Below are positions 25,791-38,522 of a DNA stretch of 64,000 nt, piece after piece. The stretch comes from Paramecium sonneborni (lineage: Eukaryota > Ciliophora > Oligohymenophorea > Peniculida > Parameciidae), in the NCBI GenBank assembly GCA_905182985.1, contig CAJJDN010000062.1, positions 168,485 through 232,484 of the forward strand, in the 5' to 3' direction. Under the pieces are notes generated by a model. That model did not search any database. It worked only from the letters and a program-made list of their open reading frames with translations, and had not been told where the DNA came from. A program made the position numbers and the translations under genes. Numbering within the stretch: position 1 is the stretch's first letter; each line of letters begins with the position of its first letter.

Positions 25791-26241
25791 ATGCAATAAC
25801 CAGACTTTTCTGAACTTAAAGAAAACTCTTTAGAAGAAATGACGAATTTCTAGAACTAAGAAGAAATACAATAACTTTCATAAATTTAAAAAGACTTGTA
25901 TTTCATAAAGGATGTTTAAAATAATATTGATTTTTTTGTTTCTAAAAATGAAGCCCCATTAGATATTATAACAGATCAAACATAGAAATCAGACACAAAT
26001 GTCAATTAAATTAAATAGTAAGCAGATTAAGCTTTAGATGACACTTTAAATCTGTAATTTTATAATTGAAATTTTTAATAGAAGAAGTAATAAAATTACA
26101 GTAGCATTTTCAGGTGTAATTGGAGCTCTTTCAATGTTAAAAGGATTCGGATTTGCAATAGGAGGTGTAGTTGGTGGAATAATTGGCCGAAAAGCAGGTT
26201 AATTATCTTAAGGTAATATTAAAGAAAAATCCAGAGATTGA
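25791..26241 (+). CDS. Syntaxin-17-like Q-SNARE with glycine-zipper hairpin
   Basis: Starts MQQPDFSELKENSLEEMTNF. The SNARE motif spans QIQKDLYFIKDVQNNIDFFV and APLDIITDQTQKSDTNVNQI, with Gln/Asp-type layers and the LDxIxxxxxxxxxNV signature. A 28-nt intron (GTAATTTTA...AATAG) precedes a C-terminal double hydrophobic segment FSGVIGALSMLKGFGFAIGG then VVGGIIGRKAG. Repeated Gly spacing resembles the glycine-zipper hairpin of syntaxin 17, which mediates autophagosome-lysosome fusion. It is short (about 140 residues) and lacks an Habc domain. Stop TGA 26239-26241. The family call is good, the STX17 assignment tentative. Confidence 0.68.
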
Positions 26242-26497
26242 TAATAATTACTATTATACGAAACCTAATTTCTATAATTATCTAAACATATAAAAAATAA
26301 TCTTTATTAAAATCTTACTCTAAATCCAAAATATTTATTTTTTAAGGCCACTATTCTAATAACTGGTTTTATAAAGTTCTCTTCAGAATTTATATATTCT
26401 TTCACTTTCATCATTTATCATAAGTTACAATTATAAGAATTCAATATTTATAGATTATTTATTGTAAAATAAAGAAAGATCATTTTATGTTTAAGTC

Positions 26498-26695
26498 TCA
26501 CTTATTTCTTTAGATAAAAGAGGCAGTTTGTAAAGGGCTAACATTTGATTTTTAAGGGGCTCTTCTCTAAAATATTGGATTCTTTTTAATCACATATGGA
26601 CTTTCTTCTTAGCTATTTAATTATAATTATATCTAAGTCTTTCTAGAAGTTGTAGGTTAAGATTTATAAGAAGGTTTAGAATTCATACAGCCCAT
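26498..26695 (-). CDS. Small putative N-myristoylated protein
   Basis: The start MGCMNSKPSYKSQPTTSRKT fits an N-myristoylation site (MGxxxS/N) with an adjacent Cys for palmitoylation. The frame runs 65 residues, Ser/Lys/Gln-rich, to TGA 26498-26500. It may be extended by an intron into coding-like sequence further down (about 26260-26490), which I could not join. No catalytic domain. A membrane-anchored adaptor role is inference only. Confidence 0.45.
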
Positions 26696-26816
26696 TATTT
26701 ATTTTAAATATTAATTGAAAACAATATTACTGAGACTTATAAATCTGGAATAAATATAATTATTTATCTTGTTTAATCAGTATATTTAAAATTAATCACT
26801 AACAAATAATAAAAAG

Positions 26817-27017
26817 TCATATTTATGTTTTAGACTAACTTTCTGATAAGCTTTTAGCTGAATAATTAAATTATTCGATTTCATCATTTAAAACTTCACA
26901 TAAATCTAAATTCTTTAGAGCTGATGTATTCTTTTTTTGAATACTTTACAAAGGAGAATCATTTTCAATTTATTCCATCATATCATCAAATTCAAATTTA
27001 GATTAACTGAGATTCAT
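26817..27017 (-). CDS. Small acidic hypothetical protein (66 aa)
   Basis: A continuous frame from MNLSQSKFEFDDMMEQIEND to ...SESQSKTQI, TGA 26817-26819. It is acidic and probably helical, with no recognised motif. It lies between the putative myristoylated gene and casein kinase 1, all on the reverse strand. Because it is short, a first exon of a longer gene cannot be excluded. Confidence 0.4.
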
Positions 27018-27184
27018 TTGTTATTCTCAAATTTAATTATTATTTTAAAGATAATCTAAAAATCTGTATTAAGGTCAGAAATATCTTATTTATGAATTAA
27101 AGATAATTTTACATAAAAAATTTCGTTATATATATATTTTTTAAAATTAGTCAAAGAGGAAAAATTTTTTAAATATAAAAATAT

Positions 27185-28693
27185 TCAATCAAAAATATGG
27201 CATTTACTAGCTTTGAATTCAAGGATAGGGTTTTTATAATTGTAAAGAATTGATTAATAAAATAGCATGTCATACTTGATTGCTAAATCTTAATTTTCAA
27301 ATTCTTATAACTGTTAATCTGTTTTAAAATCCATTATAAAACAATCTTAAGGATTTGCATCTAAAGTTGACACTCTTGCTCTTTCTTTTTATTACTAAGG
27401 TATTGGACTTTTATTATGTAGAGAATATTTTGAAAACTTAGATGGTTCATAACTAATAGAATAACCTACTTTTACACTTTCTTTATCTTTATTCTGATCA
27501 CTTAAACTATTTTATTATTAATTATCATCACTTGAATGATAAAATGTTTTATCATTTTAATCTTGAAATATCAATGTTTAATGTTATTTTTAAATAGGTG
27601 TTTAAGGTTAATTTATTAATTTCTATGATGATTCTTAAGGAATATTATTTTGTGTTTTATGAAATTATGATTTTGATTTATTATACATTTTTGCAGATTT
27701 AGAAGATTTTATGGATTTATTTGAATTCATTTTTTTGTTTACTCTTACCCTTTTATTCCAATCAAAAGGCATATTAGTATTTAGATTTTCAATCTTAAAT
27801 AAATCTTTTAATTGTACATAATTAGGCTTAACCCTAACAGATAGTCCTTTAACATATTTCACATACCTATACTAAGAATATATAAATAAAATTACTTTAG
27901 TATTTGAGAAGGCAAGTTTTCACATAATTCTTCTGGAGAGATTTCTTGTTTTAAAATTCCAATTTTCTCAATTCTTTCATTATCCCCCTTTTCTATATTC
28001 ATCCATGGCAATTTGTTATTTAGAAAATATATAAGTATATAACCTAAAGACTCAAGATCATCTTTTCTGTTTTGTTCTTTACCTAGATGTGCTGCCAAAC
28101 TTGCGTATCTTGTAGTTCCTATGAAAGAAATTTTGTCTTTGCTTTTTTTGTTTTATAAAAGATTCTTTGCTATACCAAAATCTATTAAATAAATTTTATC
28201 AGAAAGAGATGCACCAAGAATATTTTCTGGCTTTAAATCTCTGTGTATTATATTTCTAAATTAAAAATTAAATCCAATTCAATACCTTGAATGAATTTAT
28301 TCTAAAATGGTTATCATTTAATAGGCAATGTTACATACACATTCGTAAGAAAACCTTTTAAGTTTTTTATAATAATGAATCAGATCCTTACCTAAAAGGT
28401 TTTGTATCATTATGTTTAGATTCATCTCTTATCCAAACCAAAATATTTTAGGCACTTAAGGAACATCTTCCAAGAGTTTTAAGATTTCTACCTGTATTTC
28501 TCATAGTTTTTAAATATACTTCATGATTCAAACTGTTAAAATAGGAAACTTCGCTCTTTTCAACTTTTATAGCCACATTTAGATTCATAAATTAAGATCG
28601 ACCCAAATATACTTTTCCAAATGAACCTTCTGATAATAAACTCAAAATTTGATAATCCATTGCAATAATATCTCCAGATTTAAAATCCTTCAT
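27185..28693 (-). CDS. Casein kinase 1-like protein kinase
   Basis: Starts MKDFKSGDIIAMDYQILSLL, then SEGSFGKVYLGRSQ (Gly-loop), VAIKVEKS (Lys), NHEVEIL, the CK1-typical VPKIFWFGQEMNLNIMI followed by [32 protein letters not shown], and ISFIGTTRYASLAAHLGKEQ. That last element is the CK1 form of the activation segment (TxRYASxxAHxGxEQxRxDDxExxGY). Introns of 28 nt (ending ATACAG), 30 nt (before NIIHRD) and about 29 nt (after LPSQILK) keep the frame. After the kinase domain a basic Lys/Ser tail (NKKMNSNKSIKSSKSAK) leads into a Gln/Ser-rich C-terminus, ending HIFD at TGA 27185-27187. All catalytic residues present. Confidence 0.9.
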
Positions 28694-29444
28694 CACTAAA
28701 CAATTATATTTAATTATTTAACTTTATCAATTTTTTAAGTATTGAAGCACTGATTTATTTTAAGTTTAAAAAAAAACTGTAAAAACATTCTTTTATTTGA
28801 TTGGAAAACTAGATTTTACTATTTATTTATCATAACATTTTCAATTTTCTATTATTTATCAAAAACCTTCTTTATTTTTTTTTCAAGTACTAATTTATAT
28901 ATAGATAAATATTAATATAACTGAATCAATAATAAAAAGTAGAGACGATTTATTATAATTTATATTCTACTTATAATTTATAATTAAATTAATACTATAT
29001 GTGAATCTACTAAGAACTTTTTTTTGAAAGAAATTTAAAATGTGATTTACCATAATAATAGGTAAACTAGCTACATTGTGATATTATTTTAATGGAAACT
29101 TAATTGAAGAGAAGAGAGAGTTTAAGATGAAAATATCTTTGCTTAATACCTTATATTGTAGGCATCCACTCAAACAGAATATATTTTACTTAATTAATTT
29201 ATTCTAATTAATTATAAAAAAATTGCTAAATTTATTGATTCTAATTATTTATATAAAAAAATTTAAATTAAACTAATTAATATAAATTAAGAAGAAAAAA
29301 TTCTTAAGAATGGAATAACTGAATTATTGCATCATAAACAAACATATTTTATATAAGATGATAAAAAATTAATTCCTAAAACTAAATTTAATGTTGAGGA
29401 ACATTAAATTTAATATTTTATTAAAAATTAATAATTTATACTAA
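28694..29444. other. AT-rich region, one unanchored coding-like stretch
   Basis: The first 430 bases show nothing but AT-rich sequence. From about 29155 to 29425 a forward frame looks coding (AKFIDSNYLYKK, NGITELLHHKQTYFIQDDKK, FNVEEHQIQYFIKN). It has no clear ATG or TGA, though a start at 29127 with a 20-nt intron is conceivable. I do not call a gene. Confidence 0.3.
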
Positions 29445-32400
29445 TCAATTATCCTATTATTCTTATTCTTGATTTTCTTCGTTATTCTAGGGTAGTACTG
29501 GATCTTATTATTCTTGAGGTTTATTAGGACTTTATTTAAGATTTGATTTTTCTAATTATATAAGAAAATTATACTTGGGAAAATAGGTTACCTATTTTAT
29601 TCAACTGTCTTTATTTCTTTCCATTAATTCACATCTTCTTCCAATCTTTTAGATGCCTCTAAACCATAAAATGTAATTCATACCTTATTTTCTCATTTTA
29701 TTTGGTTTTTTTTTAGCTTCAACTTCTATTAGATATCTAAATCTCAATTCAATTCCAGTTTTATCATTTGGTAGAGCTAAATAAGTTATAAATGCATCCA
29801 ATGTTTACTCATTAAAATTTTATCCAGTAACATTATCTGTTCCTATAATATCATTTAAAGCTTAATAATTATCTAAAATTAGAGCTTCTTTTTCCATTTT
29901 CTTTTTTTCATCTAATTCTTTTTTTGCATCTTCTAATCGTTTTTCTTACTCTGATTAAACTTCTTTAATTCTATTAAGCATAAATTCTTTCGTTTATTAT
30001 GTTCTTTTAATTGATTTTGGAGATTAATCTTAAGGCAATTCTTAATTTTCTAATTTTTAAGGTTTTGGTTCTTTTATACTTTTTGCCAATTTATTAAAGA
30101 ATTAATATCCTTTTATACTTATTCTAAAAAGAGCTTCTAAAAATTCTATATAATCTAATGAAACTGGTATTTCATTAGATTTATAAGTAATAGCATTAAA
30201 AACCCTTATAAATTCAATTTATGATATAATATCTGGATAAATTCTAAATCTGTCTCCAAACCACATCCATAATTTTAATGGAACTTATTTAAAATCAATC
30301 ATTTCAATAGACTTATAATATTCTAATTACAATAATTCATATAAATAACTTAATTTAAAGTTATTATTAGTGAAAATAGTTTAATAATTTTGATTTCTAA
30401 ATAATTTGACAATCAATTCACTTGTTGCTTTTTCTTTGACTTTAATTTATTCCCCTTTTTTTTCAATATTTTTATATAAAGCATCATGCATTTTTTAATG
30501 ATCAATTTCCATTTTTTTTCTTTCTTCAGCTGCCATTTATATTTTAATTTATTCTGCTTTAAATATTTCACCATATTATTCAATTTTTTTTTAATTAAAT
30601 ATTTTGAATGCTTCTTTTTTTTTTTGTATTTCTTCTGCTCTTTATTTTTTTTCTAAAAGTTCTCTCTTAATTCTTTCTTATTCTTCTTCTTTTTATTTTT
30701 AAGCAATTTTATCTTTTTATTATTTAAGATAAGCTTCTTATTCTTTTTTTTTTTCTTCTTAACGAATTTTCTTTGGATCTTTAGAAGTATCTTTAGCATC
30801 TTCTTCTTATTATTTTTATAATCTTTATTCTTTCAATTTTTCTAATTTAGCCTTTGCTTATTCATGATTTTTTTAGAATTTTTCTTCTCTAATTTTAGCC
30901 TCTTCATCTTCTTTTTTCTTTTCTTCCAATTTATCTTATTAAACTTTATTAATAATATTCCATTTTCTAGTAATAGTTTTTTAATTATTCTCAACTGCAA
31001 ATATCATATCTTCCAATACATCAGCTACTTATTCAACTAATAATTTTTATTTATGTTAATTAAATGGAATTTTAGCTAATTCTAATTTAATTCCTAAACT
31101 ATATTATCTAAATGGTTCTATTTCAAGATTTCTTTTAGGTTAAATAGGTACATTTGTTAATGATTATGATACAGATGCTGATTTTCTCATTGATTTATTC
31201 TTTTATTCCATGTAATGATCTTTCTCATAATTTTATTTAACTTTAGATTCTACATATCCAAGAATATTGGGTCTACAAACAAGCTAAAATTCTTTAGTTG
31301 TTATTGGTTCAATTAAATGACAATTACAAACCTTAAATAAAATATCATCTAAAATTGAATATGAAATTGTATGAGAATCTTAAACTTCAAAACCATAATT
31401 AAATTTAATAATTTCTTCTTTTTAAGTTTTATAACCTTCAGGTAATACATATTTAGGATCTTCAGCTAATTTTTTATTAAATTCCTTAATAACATCTTTT
31501 TAATCAAAAAACATATTATCTGGATCATCATAAAGTTAAGTAGATTATGCTTTAGCTGCAGTAACTTATCTCATTCTTTAAATCATCATTTCAATACAAG
31601 CATGTGGTTAAATATATTTTGTTCTTTTTGTAAATAGTATACATGAATATTACGTAACAATATGTTTAAAACCTTCATAATTAAAACTAGTTAATTCATT
31701 TTTACATTTTAAGAGTTAAATGGCAATAGATCTTAATAAAGCATGAACTTATTCTCTAGATACATTAAATACTAATTCATAATCTTTAAGAAAAGCCCAT
31801 AATTCAGGCTCATTTATTGTATCAGATTAATCTTTTAATTCGTCAAAATCTTTTGGTTTTATTATTTTATTTCCTGAATTAGCATATTTAAAGAAAACAT
31901 ATTTAAATATCTTATGATATTTTCTAAAAAGTTATTCAACTAAATAACGTTCTCTATCTTCTTCTAATTATAAATCCCATACTTCAAATTCTGTTAATCC
32001 ATGTTTATTTGGTGGAGCTGCACTTTTAGATCCATCTTTAAATATTAGATTTGTTTCTCTATCTTTAGCTATTGATACACCTTATTCAATTGATCTCTTT
32101 TCTAATTATTTTCTTAGATTCACTTTTTATTTCTATTAAGCTTCTTTCATTTATTCTATTTTTTATGCTTCATTAATAGTTTTATCATCAAACTATTTCT
32201 TTATAATTTCAAGTTTCTCTAATACTTTTGGGTCTGCTTTTGTAGTTTTTAAAGAGGCTAAACTATATTATTCTTCCTTTGATAATTTAATAGATCCTAT
32301 TGATCTAGAATTAAATGGAACTAATTCATCATCCTCAGGAGGTCCTTATAATTTACTTGCTTATTATTCACGATATTCAATTTCATATTATTCCAATATT

Positions 32401-34499
32401 CTTTCAGCATTACCAAATAATTCTAATATTGCCATCATTCCTTTCGAATTTCTTTTACTAAATTATTTTATTTAAATATTTGTATGAGCAATCAATGGTT
32501 TAATTTTTTCATTTAATAATTATTATTAAAATTAAATAATTGTTCTAATTATTTCTACTATCTAATTACGTTTCTATGCACCTATTGCATCTTTTGCTTA
32601 TCTCTTTTTTTCTGATGCAAAAAACATAGCCAATGCTATTTTAATAAACTTTAATATAAATTCTTACATCGTTTAATTCTCTACATTCTTAGATAATATA
32701 TTAATAATAATTTCAGATGATAAACTCTAATAAACAAGATTATTTAAAAATATTTTAGCTAAAAAGTCAAGTAATTGAATAGCATTCTTAATTCCAATAT
32801 TAAGATTTGATATAAACATAAAGAAATGCATATCAAATGTATTTAAAATATATGTGACACCTTCTGATGTTTATAATTACTTGATCAAATTCTCAAGTAA
32901 TAAGTTTATTGGCACTGTTTCCATTGTAGAGAATATATGAATAAAATTATTTAAAATATATTCCCTAATTTATTAATTATCATGATTCTCAACCAAGGAT
33001 AAAGTTAAACTAAATTTGATAAATATTTAATTTACTTCTTATAAATTAATGGAGCAAAGTTACTCTTTTATAAACTAAAATGATTGAGTAATTTAAATAA
33101 ATGATTTAAACACATTAAGGAAAGAGATTATGATTTATCTCTAGAACCTTTTTTAAGAAGTGCAATAATTGTATTAGTTAATGATTCATCTAATTCTGTA
33201 TTTCCAAGAACTTCACTTAAAAAGTTAAGTGAAGATATTCTAGTATCAGTTGAATTTTTAAATTCATTCTCTGCTATACCTATAGCCTAAGTTACCCAAT
33301 CATTTAAGATACCAGTTGATACTAATTCCTAATTCTAACTTAAAGGCATATATATTAATTCAATCGAATTGATGAAATCCTTTGTCTCAGGTAATACATT
33401 TCTAATCCCTGTTGTAAATACTTCAACAAAATTATTTTTTGCAAATTATTATATCATTTCTACATGAAATGACACTAACTCTGGATGTCTTCTAGATCCC
33501 ATCAATGCTGTATGAAGACCTCCTTAATCTTCCAAAAACCATTCTCTTAACAATTAAACAGGTATCATTGAACCTAATCTACTGAACAAACGAACTGATT
33601 CATATGCTACATCAAATGATTTTGATATCAAACCAGGTTTAAGAGCCTTTTTAACATTATTTAAAATAATACTTGAAATGCAAAGATGAGAGATTTTTTA
33701 GTTTAATCCTCATTAAATAATTTAATTAATTAATTTCCATTTGCATAACTTTCTTTGTAAAATGCAACTATTGGTTCAAATACTCCCTTGACTCCTTTGG
33801 CTAATATATGAGCAAGATATTTGTTATTATTAGTAAACAGGGATGCAGATTATTTTATTGACAGTTACAAGTTCTTTGCTAAAGCTACTATAAAAAATTC
33901 TAAACAATTTGAAGTTTTATTTAGATCTTTTTTTGGATCTATTTTAGATAAATCCACTTATTAATTAGCTTAAACAAATATACATTAATTAATACCTTAA
34001 GATATTTTGTTGTTAGCTAAAAGTTTAGTATTTCCACCTAAACTTAAAACAGAATCATCTAACATTTAAGATTACTATAACACTTAGGATTGTTATTAAC
34101 CTCGATAATATTTATCATAAATCTCTAAAAGTAATTGATGAATCATTTCCTTATCCCCTCCCAGAATCAATGCTTTTGTATCTTGATCAATTTGGATATC
34201 GACCTTTTGATATTCTTCACATAGTATCTTCCAATTATATAAAATTGAAGATTTCTACTAATTATCTTTGAGTGTGTCTAACTTAGCTAAAGGAGTGGAA
34301 GGCCTTTTTAGAATGATTAATAGAGGAACCTATTTCGTAACTTCACAATTTCTTTAAGCAATAACCCAAAAGCTATGCCATTTTCCAATTGAATTAATGA
34401 AGCTTTAGTAATTTCGACTTTGTCTGCATATTTCTTTCCATCCTAAGGTAGGACTTTTAATGAACAAAGCCAATTGTATAAATTTTCCTTAATTTACAT
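29445..34499 (-). CDS. Very large protein: CH-like N-terminus, armadillo-like helices, coiled-coil C-terminus
   Basis: Starts MQIKENLYNWLCSLKVLPQD. The first about 130 residues, ending VDIQIDQDTKALILGGDKEM then IHQLLLEIYDKYY, resemble the CH-like domain of SPEF/CLAMP-type ciliary proteins. The middle is a long array of helical segments typical of HEAT/ARM folds (SFDVAYESVRLFSRLGSMIP, VEMIQQFAKNNFVEVFTTGI, STDTRISSLNFLSEVLGNTE). The last third is Lys/Glu-rich coiled coil, then IGTDNVTGQNFNEQTLDAFI and an acidic Gln-rich tail ending QEQQDN at TGA 29445-29447. About 1600 residues. A ciliary role is inferred from the CH-like start only. Intron positions were not all placed. Confidence 0.6.
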
Positions 34500-34536
34500 A
34501 TTTATTAATATTATTATAATAAAATAGGATAATATT

Positions 34537-35305
34537 TCATTATTATTTTTTTTGATTTTGATCTCTTAATTTTTAGACAGTCTATTCTGCTAATCTACTA
34601 TAATATTCAATAGGTTTAATATAAAGAGTATTTTTGGTTTTAGTATCTTCTTCATTGATTTAAATCTTTTTAGTAACTTCTTATTCCATTTCTTCTTTTT
34701 TTTGTATTTCTAATTTTGGTTCTGTTTTTGCAATAACATTTTCAACTTTTTCTGCATCTCCTCCATGTAAAGGTACATCTACAGGAGGACCCCAAACAAC
34801 ACGAATACACCAATTACCTTATTCTAATATATGTAAAAGAGTCTTAAAAATATTAATGTAGATACTCTCATTTTCAAATTATAATGAAATACACATAAAG
34901 GTTAAGTCTTTATTCCATGTTAAATCTTTTATAACATATTTTAAGCTCTTTATCCTCTTGTTTTTATAAACACCATATTTTCTGCCACTTCTAAATAGAA
35001 TCTTGCAATCTACCATTTAAGTGGTCCATTATTCATTACATCTTCATAAAATCTATAGAACATAATAAATTATAATATTACTATGCAGCTAATTCATTTG
35101 AAAGGAATAGAAACATAAATTATAATCTGAATCCTCTTTTATTTTCTAAGAATAATGCTGGATTGCTGTCTGGATATTCATATACAGTAATGATTCTTCT
35201 AGATGGATATTTATCTTCTGTTGGTAGAAATTCTTCAATAACTTCCTAATAGTCAGGTGGAATAGGTTTCCCTGATATCATTATTTTTCTAACTTCTTCA
35301 GCCAT
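34537..35305 (-). CDS. Hypothetical protein with Glu/Lys-rich C-terminus
   Basis: Starts MAEEVRKIMISGKPIPPDYQ, continues RIITVYEYPDSNPALFLENK, and ends ...LRDQNQKKQQ at TGA 34537-34539. Between them a 29-nt intron (GTAATATTA...CTATAG) is likely. Coding segments CKILFRSGRKYGVYKNKR, LTWNKDLTFMCISLQFENES and VVWGPPVDVPLHGGDAEKVE lie in frames I could not fully join. The product, roughly 230 residues, has no domain I recognise. It is only 38 bases upstream of the CH/ARM gene on the same strand. Confidence 0.5.
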
Positions 35306-35784
35306 AGCTTCATAATGTCTAAGAGTTTACATATATATTATTTATAAATACATTGTTAAAAATTGAAGGGATTTCAACTCATTAATAATTTCTTGCTTAT
35401 TTTTGGATTATTTTATATATTCTCATTCTATTTATAAAAATATATGATCAATCTCAATAACATAAAGTGGTACAATTTAATTAAGTGGAATTAATCGATA
35501 AATCTATTAAATTCTAAGATAGTGAACTCATATAAACAATCCTATACTTTATAATCACGTCACTTAAATAGCTATATTACACACTTTATGCATATCCAAT
35601 AATAGAATATTCTATTAGATAAATGGATTTTCAGATTGTATTATAGACTTAAACTATTCTGAAAGTATGAATTATTACCTTTTTGAATCTTCATTAGTGT
35701 TCTCTATATTTTTGAAGTATTTCTAAATAAAAATGAATTTAGTTTTACCTTACTTTATATACAAACAATTCTAATTACTTATCT

Positions 35785-36069
35785 TCATATTTTAGATTCA
35801 ATTTAATAACTTCTCATTTGATTAGCTAATTTACTATTTACTATCTCAATCCAATAATAGACTTATAAATATGCAATACAAACAATGTGATATCCTTTAC
35901 ATTATTTTTATTTAATACAATAAATGTCTCTTTATTTTCTATAGCATTCCATAAATACTACTTTTATACCTAAGTAGAAATAAAGTTGATGTTTAATTGT
36001 CAATTTTAACATTAAATTAGAAGAATTTTATTGAGGCCTTTGGTAAATAAGTAATCTATGGATTTACAT
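35785..36069 (-). CDS. Hypothetical reverse-strand ORF (94 aa), uncertain
   Basis: A continuous frame from MQIHRLLIYQRPQQNSSNLM to ...MRSYQIESKI ends at TGA 35785-35787. Coding-like sequence seems to continue further down to about 35385 in other frames (KYEDKQLELFVYKVRQNQ), so this may be the first part of a longer gene. Another frame over the same bases (ENKETFIVLNKNNVKDIT) also looks plausible. No domain recognised. Confidence 0.25.
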
Positions 36070-36167
36070 AGTTTTGGCTATGAATTTCTCAATAGATACT
36101 ATTTTAGTTTTGAGATTATTATATATCAAATTAGAATCCACTTTATAAGAAGATATTGATCCTAATT

Positions 36168-37375
36168 ATGGAATAAACAGATTATTAATTTATTCAAATA
36201 AAGAGGATCAAGAATGAAAAAGCCAAAACCTAAAAGGAACTACAAGAAGAAGCAGAAAGAAATAAAAAAAATAGGAAAAACTAATAAAAAAAATTAGACA
36301 TACAATTAGCTATAAGAAATTAAAATTGAGAAAATTGAATATTCAAAATATCCAAGAGAATCTAAAACCTAAAGAAAGAAGATTTTTGTTTATTTTTTTG
36401 TGGATATTTTAAAGACATTGAACTTGCAGATCCTAAATTAAATTTAAAATAAAATGATGAGTTAATTAACTTTAATAATTTAATCATATTAAGAATTTCT
36501 TTGGAAATACAATAAAGGCTCTTGCTAATAAAAATTTAATTAAATTGTCAGTAATTTAAAAAATTACATTTGAATTAAACTTGATTCATGAATTAAACTA
36601 AATAAAAGTAAAAGTATTAAATAATTTAATGAACTACTCAAATCTAAAATTGTAGATAAATAATTATCATTTATAATCAACTTATATTATAAGATGAATC
36701 ATTGAAATCTGCCAATGCTGCTTATATTATAATAATAAAAGCTTAGATTAGTTCTTTTTCCAAAAAGGTGCTTCTAATTATTCTGAGTTAGAATAATTGG
36801 GTCCATTTGATTTCTGATTTTCTAATAAAGATAAAATTAATAATTTATAATCTTTAATCGTAATATTATTTTTCTTACATATTTATAGATTAAATATATA
36901 TTTATAAGTAATTTGAGATTATTTATTTTAAATTGGTTAAATTTCTAATGGGAAAGTTAGAATCATTTATGAACAGATTGTTAAAAACATATTTTAATTG
37001 AAAGAGTTGAAATGAATAAATATAATTGTATTTAACTAAGATAAATTATATCCATTAATTAATGTATTTCTAACATACAAATTCTGCTTAAAGAAATGTT
37101 CCAATGATTTAATTACAAATCCCATTCAATAACTAGCAATATGTATTCTGAATTATTATGATTGTTAGCGCTCTCCATCAAATTAATATTATACAATATC
37201 AACAGAAACAAGACCATTCTAAGAAAGTTCAAAATCAAATAATACAAAAGAGCAATTAGATTCATTGTACATAAATCTAAGAAAAGAAAATCAAACTCTT
37301 AAAGATAAATTATAACATATTAGCTCTTAAGTTGAAGAAGCTTTGTAAAAGTTGGAATATTATAAAAAATCATGA
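36168..37375 (+). CDS. Hypothetical gene with coiled-coil ends, frames unresolved
   Basis: Starts MEQTDYQFIQIKRIKNEKAK with a strongly charged helical region (KELQEEAERNKKNRKNQQKK). Its C-terminus is clear: KEQLDSLYINLRKENQTLKD then LQHISSQVEEALQKLEYYKK and TGA 37373-37375. Between these, helical segments such as FFGNTIKALANKNLIKLSVI and FLTYKFCLKKCSNDLITNP occur in several frames. The central part may be an ARM-like fold, but I could not fix the introns. The last 58 bases are duplicated after the N at 38522. Confidence 0.45.
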
Positions 37376-38521
37376 TATTTATATAAAGCTATCTGATTTT
37401 ACAATTTTTATTATTATATAAAAATCAAATGTAAAATACAAATATATTAAATTCAAGTTTGTTTTCTGCACCAAAGAGCATTAAAAATTTAATTATTGAT
37501 CCTATACTTACAATAGAAAGGGATTTAATATACTAAAAAAAATAAATCAACGAAGCAACATTCAAAAAAAATGATATAAGTCAACTTTAATCCGAATAGG
37601 AGGAAATGATTAATAATTTAGAAGAGAAATATCAATAATTATAAAATTGTATGAAAGAAGTAATATAAAAATTTTTGGTATATGAAAATAAGAATTTTAT
37701 AAGATTGAATGAAAATTATTATGGTAGAAATGAAAGAATTAAAAAAATAGTAAAAGAATTAGCAAAAATGTTTCATTTAGGTTTTTTAGAGTTAGATGAT
37801 TGTAAAAGAGACTTAGTAATTTATAAAAATTATGATCCTGAATTGTTTCCTTTGAAACCTCGATAATAAAGAGAGAAAAGAGGTGATAAAAAAATTGGAG
37901 ATATCGAAGAGTTATTTAAATAAATAAAAGTTTCTGATGATATAGATCCAATTCCTATAGCTAATTAACCTCTTCCACCTGATGTAATAAGAGAGATACA
38001 TATAAAAAATGATCCTTCAAAAGTTCACACAATAATAATTTCTTTTAATAAACCAAATGATTTTGGATAGGAGATTACACTTTACAGAATTTATTAGTTA
38101 GATATATATGATAAATCTTTATCTTTGCAACCAGCTAAAAGAGTAGTTATAGAATTTGAGAATAACAAAGAGTAAGTGTAAATTTAAAGGTTAAGTTTTA
38201 CCTAAAATAATCCATTAAATGTAGGTTAACTTCCTTTTAATGAAATGATCTATTTATCAATAGAAGCATAAAATATTAATGGATGGTCTTCTGAATAGGA
38301 ATTAATCCCAATAAAGTTGTATGTTAAATATTAATAACCACTTTCTCTCTATTTATAAGGAACTATTAATTCTATTTTAATAGATGATTCAATAAACTTT
38401 TTAGAGTTATTTTAAATTCCATAGATTATAAAAGAAGAAAACAAAAAGTATCTTTAAATTGAAGATTATAGTTTAGTGTTATTAGAAAAAGAATAAATAA
38501 GAAATGTATCTATAAAAAAAG
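37318..38521. repeat. Exact 1204-bp direct duplication, copy 1
   Basis: Bases 37318-38521 are repeated exactly at 38523-39726, separated only by an N at 38522. The copy runs from inside the coiled-coil gene tail into the middle of the RCC1 gene and stops at a GAG codon that the second copy continues through. This is the same configuration as the duplication at 5161-7269. Confidence 0.9.
37429..38521 (+). CDS. 3'-truncated copy of the RCC1-repeat gene
   Basis: The first 364 codons of the gene at 38634-40884, identical base for base, stopping abruptly at the N. It holds only the N-terminal, non-RCC1 part (MQNTNILNSSLFSAPKSIKN onward). It should be treated as an assembly duplicate rather than an independent gene until checked. 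Confidence 0.7.
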
Positions 38522-38522
38522 N

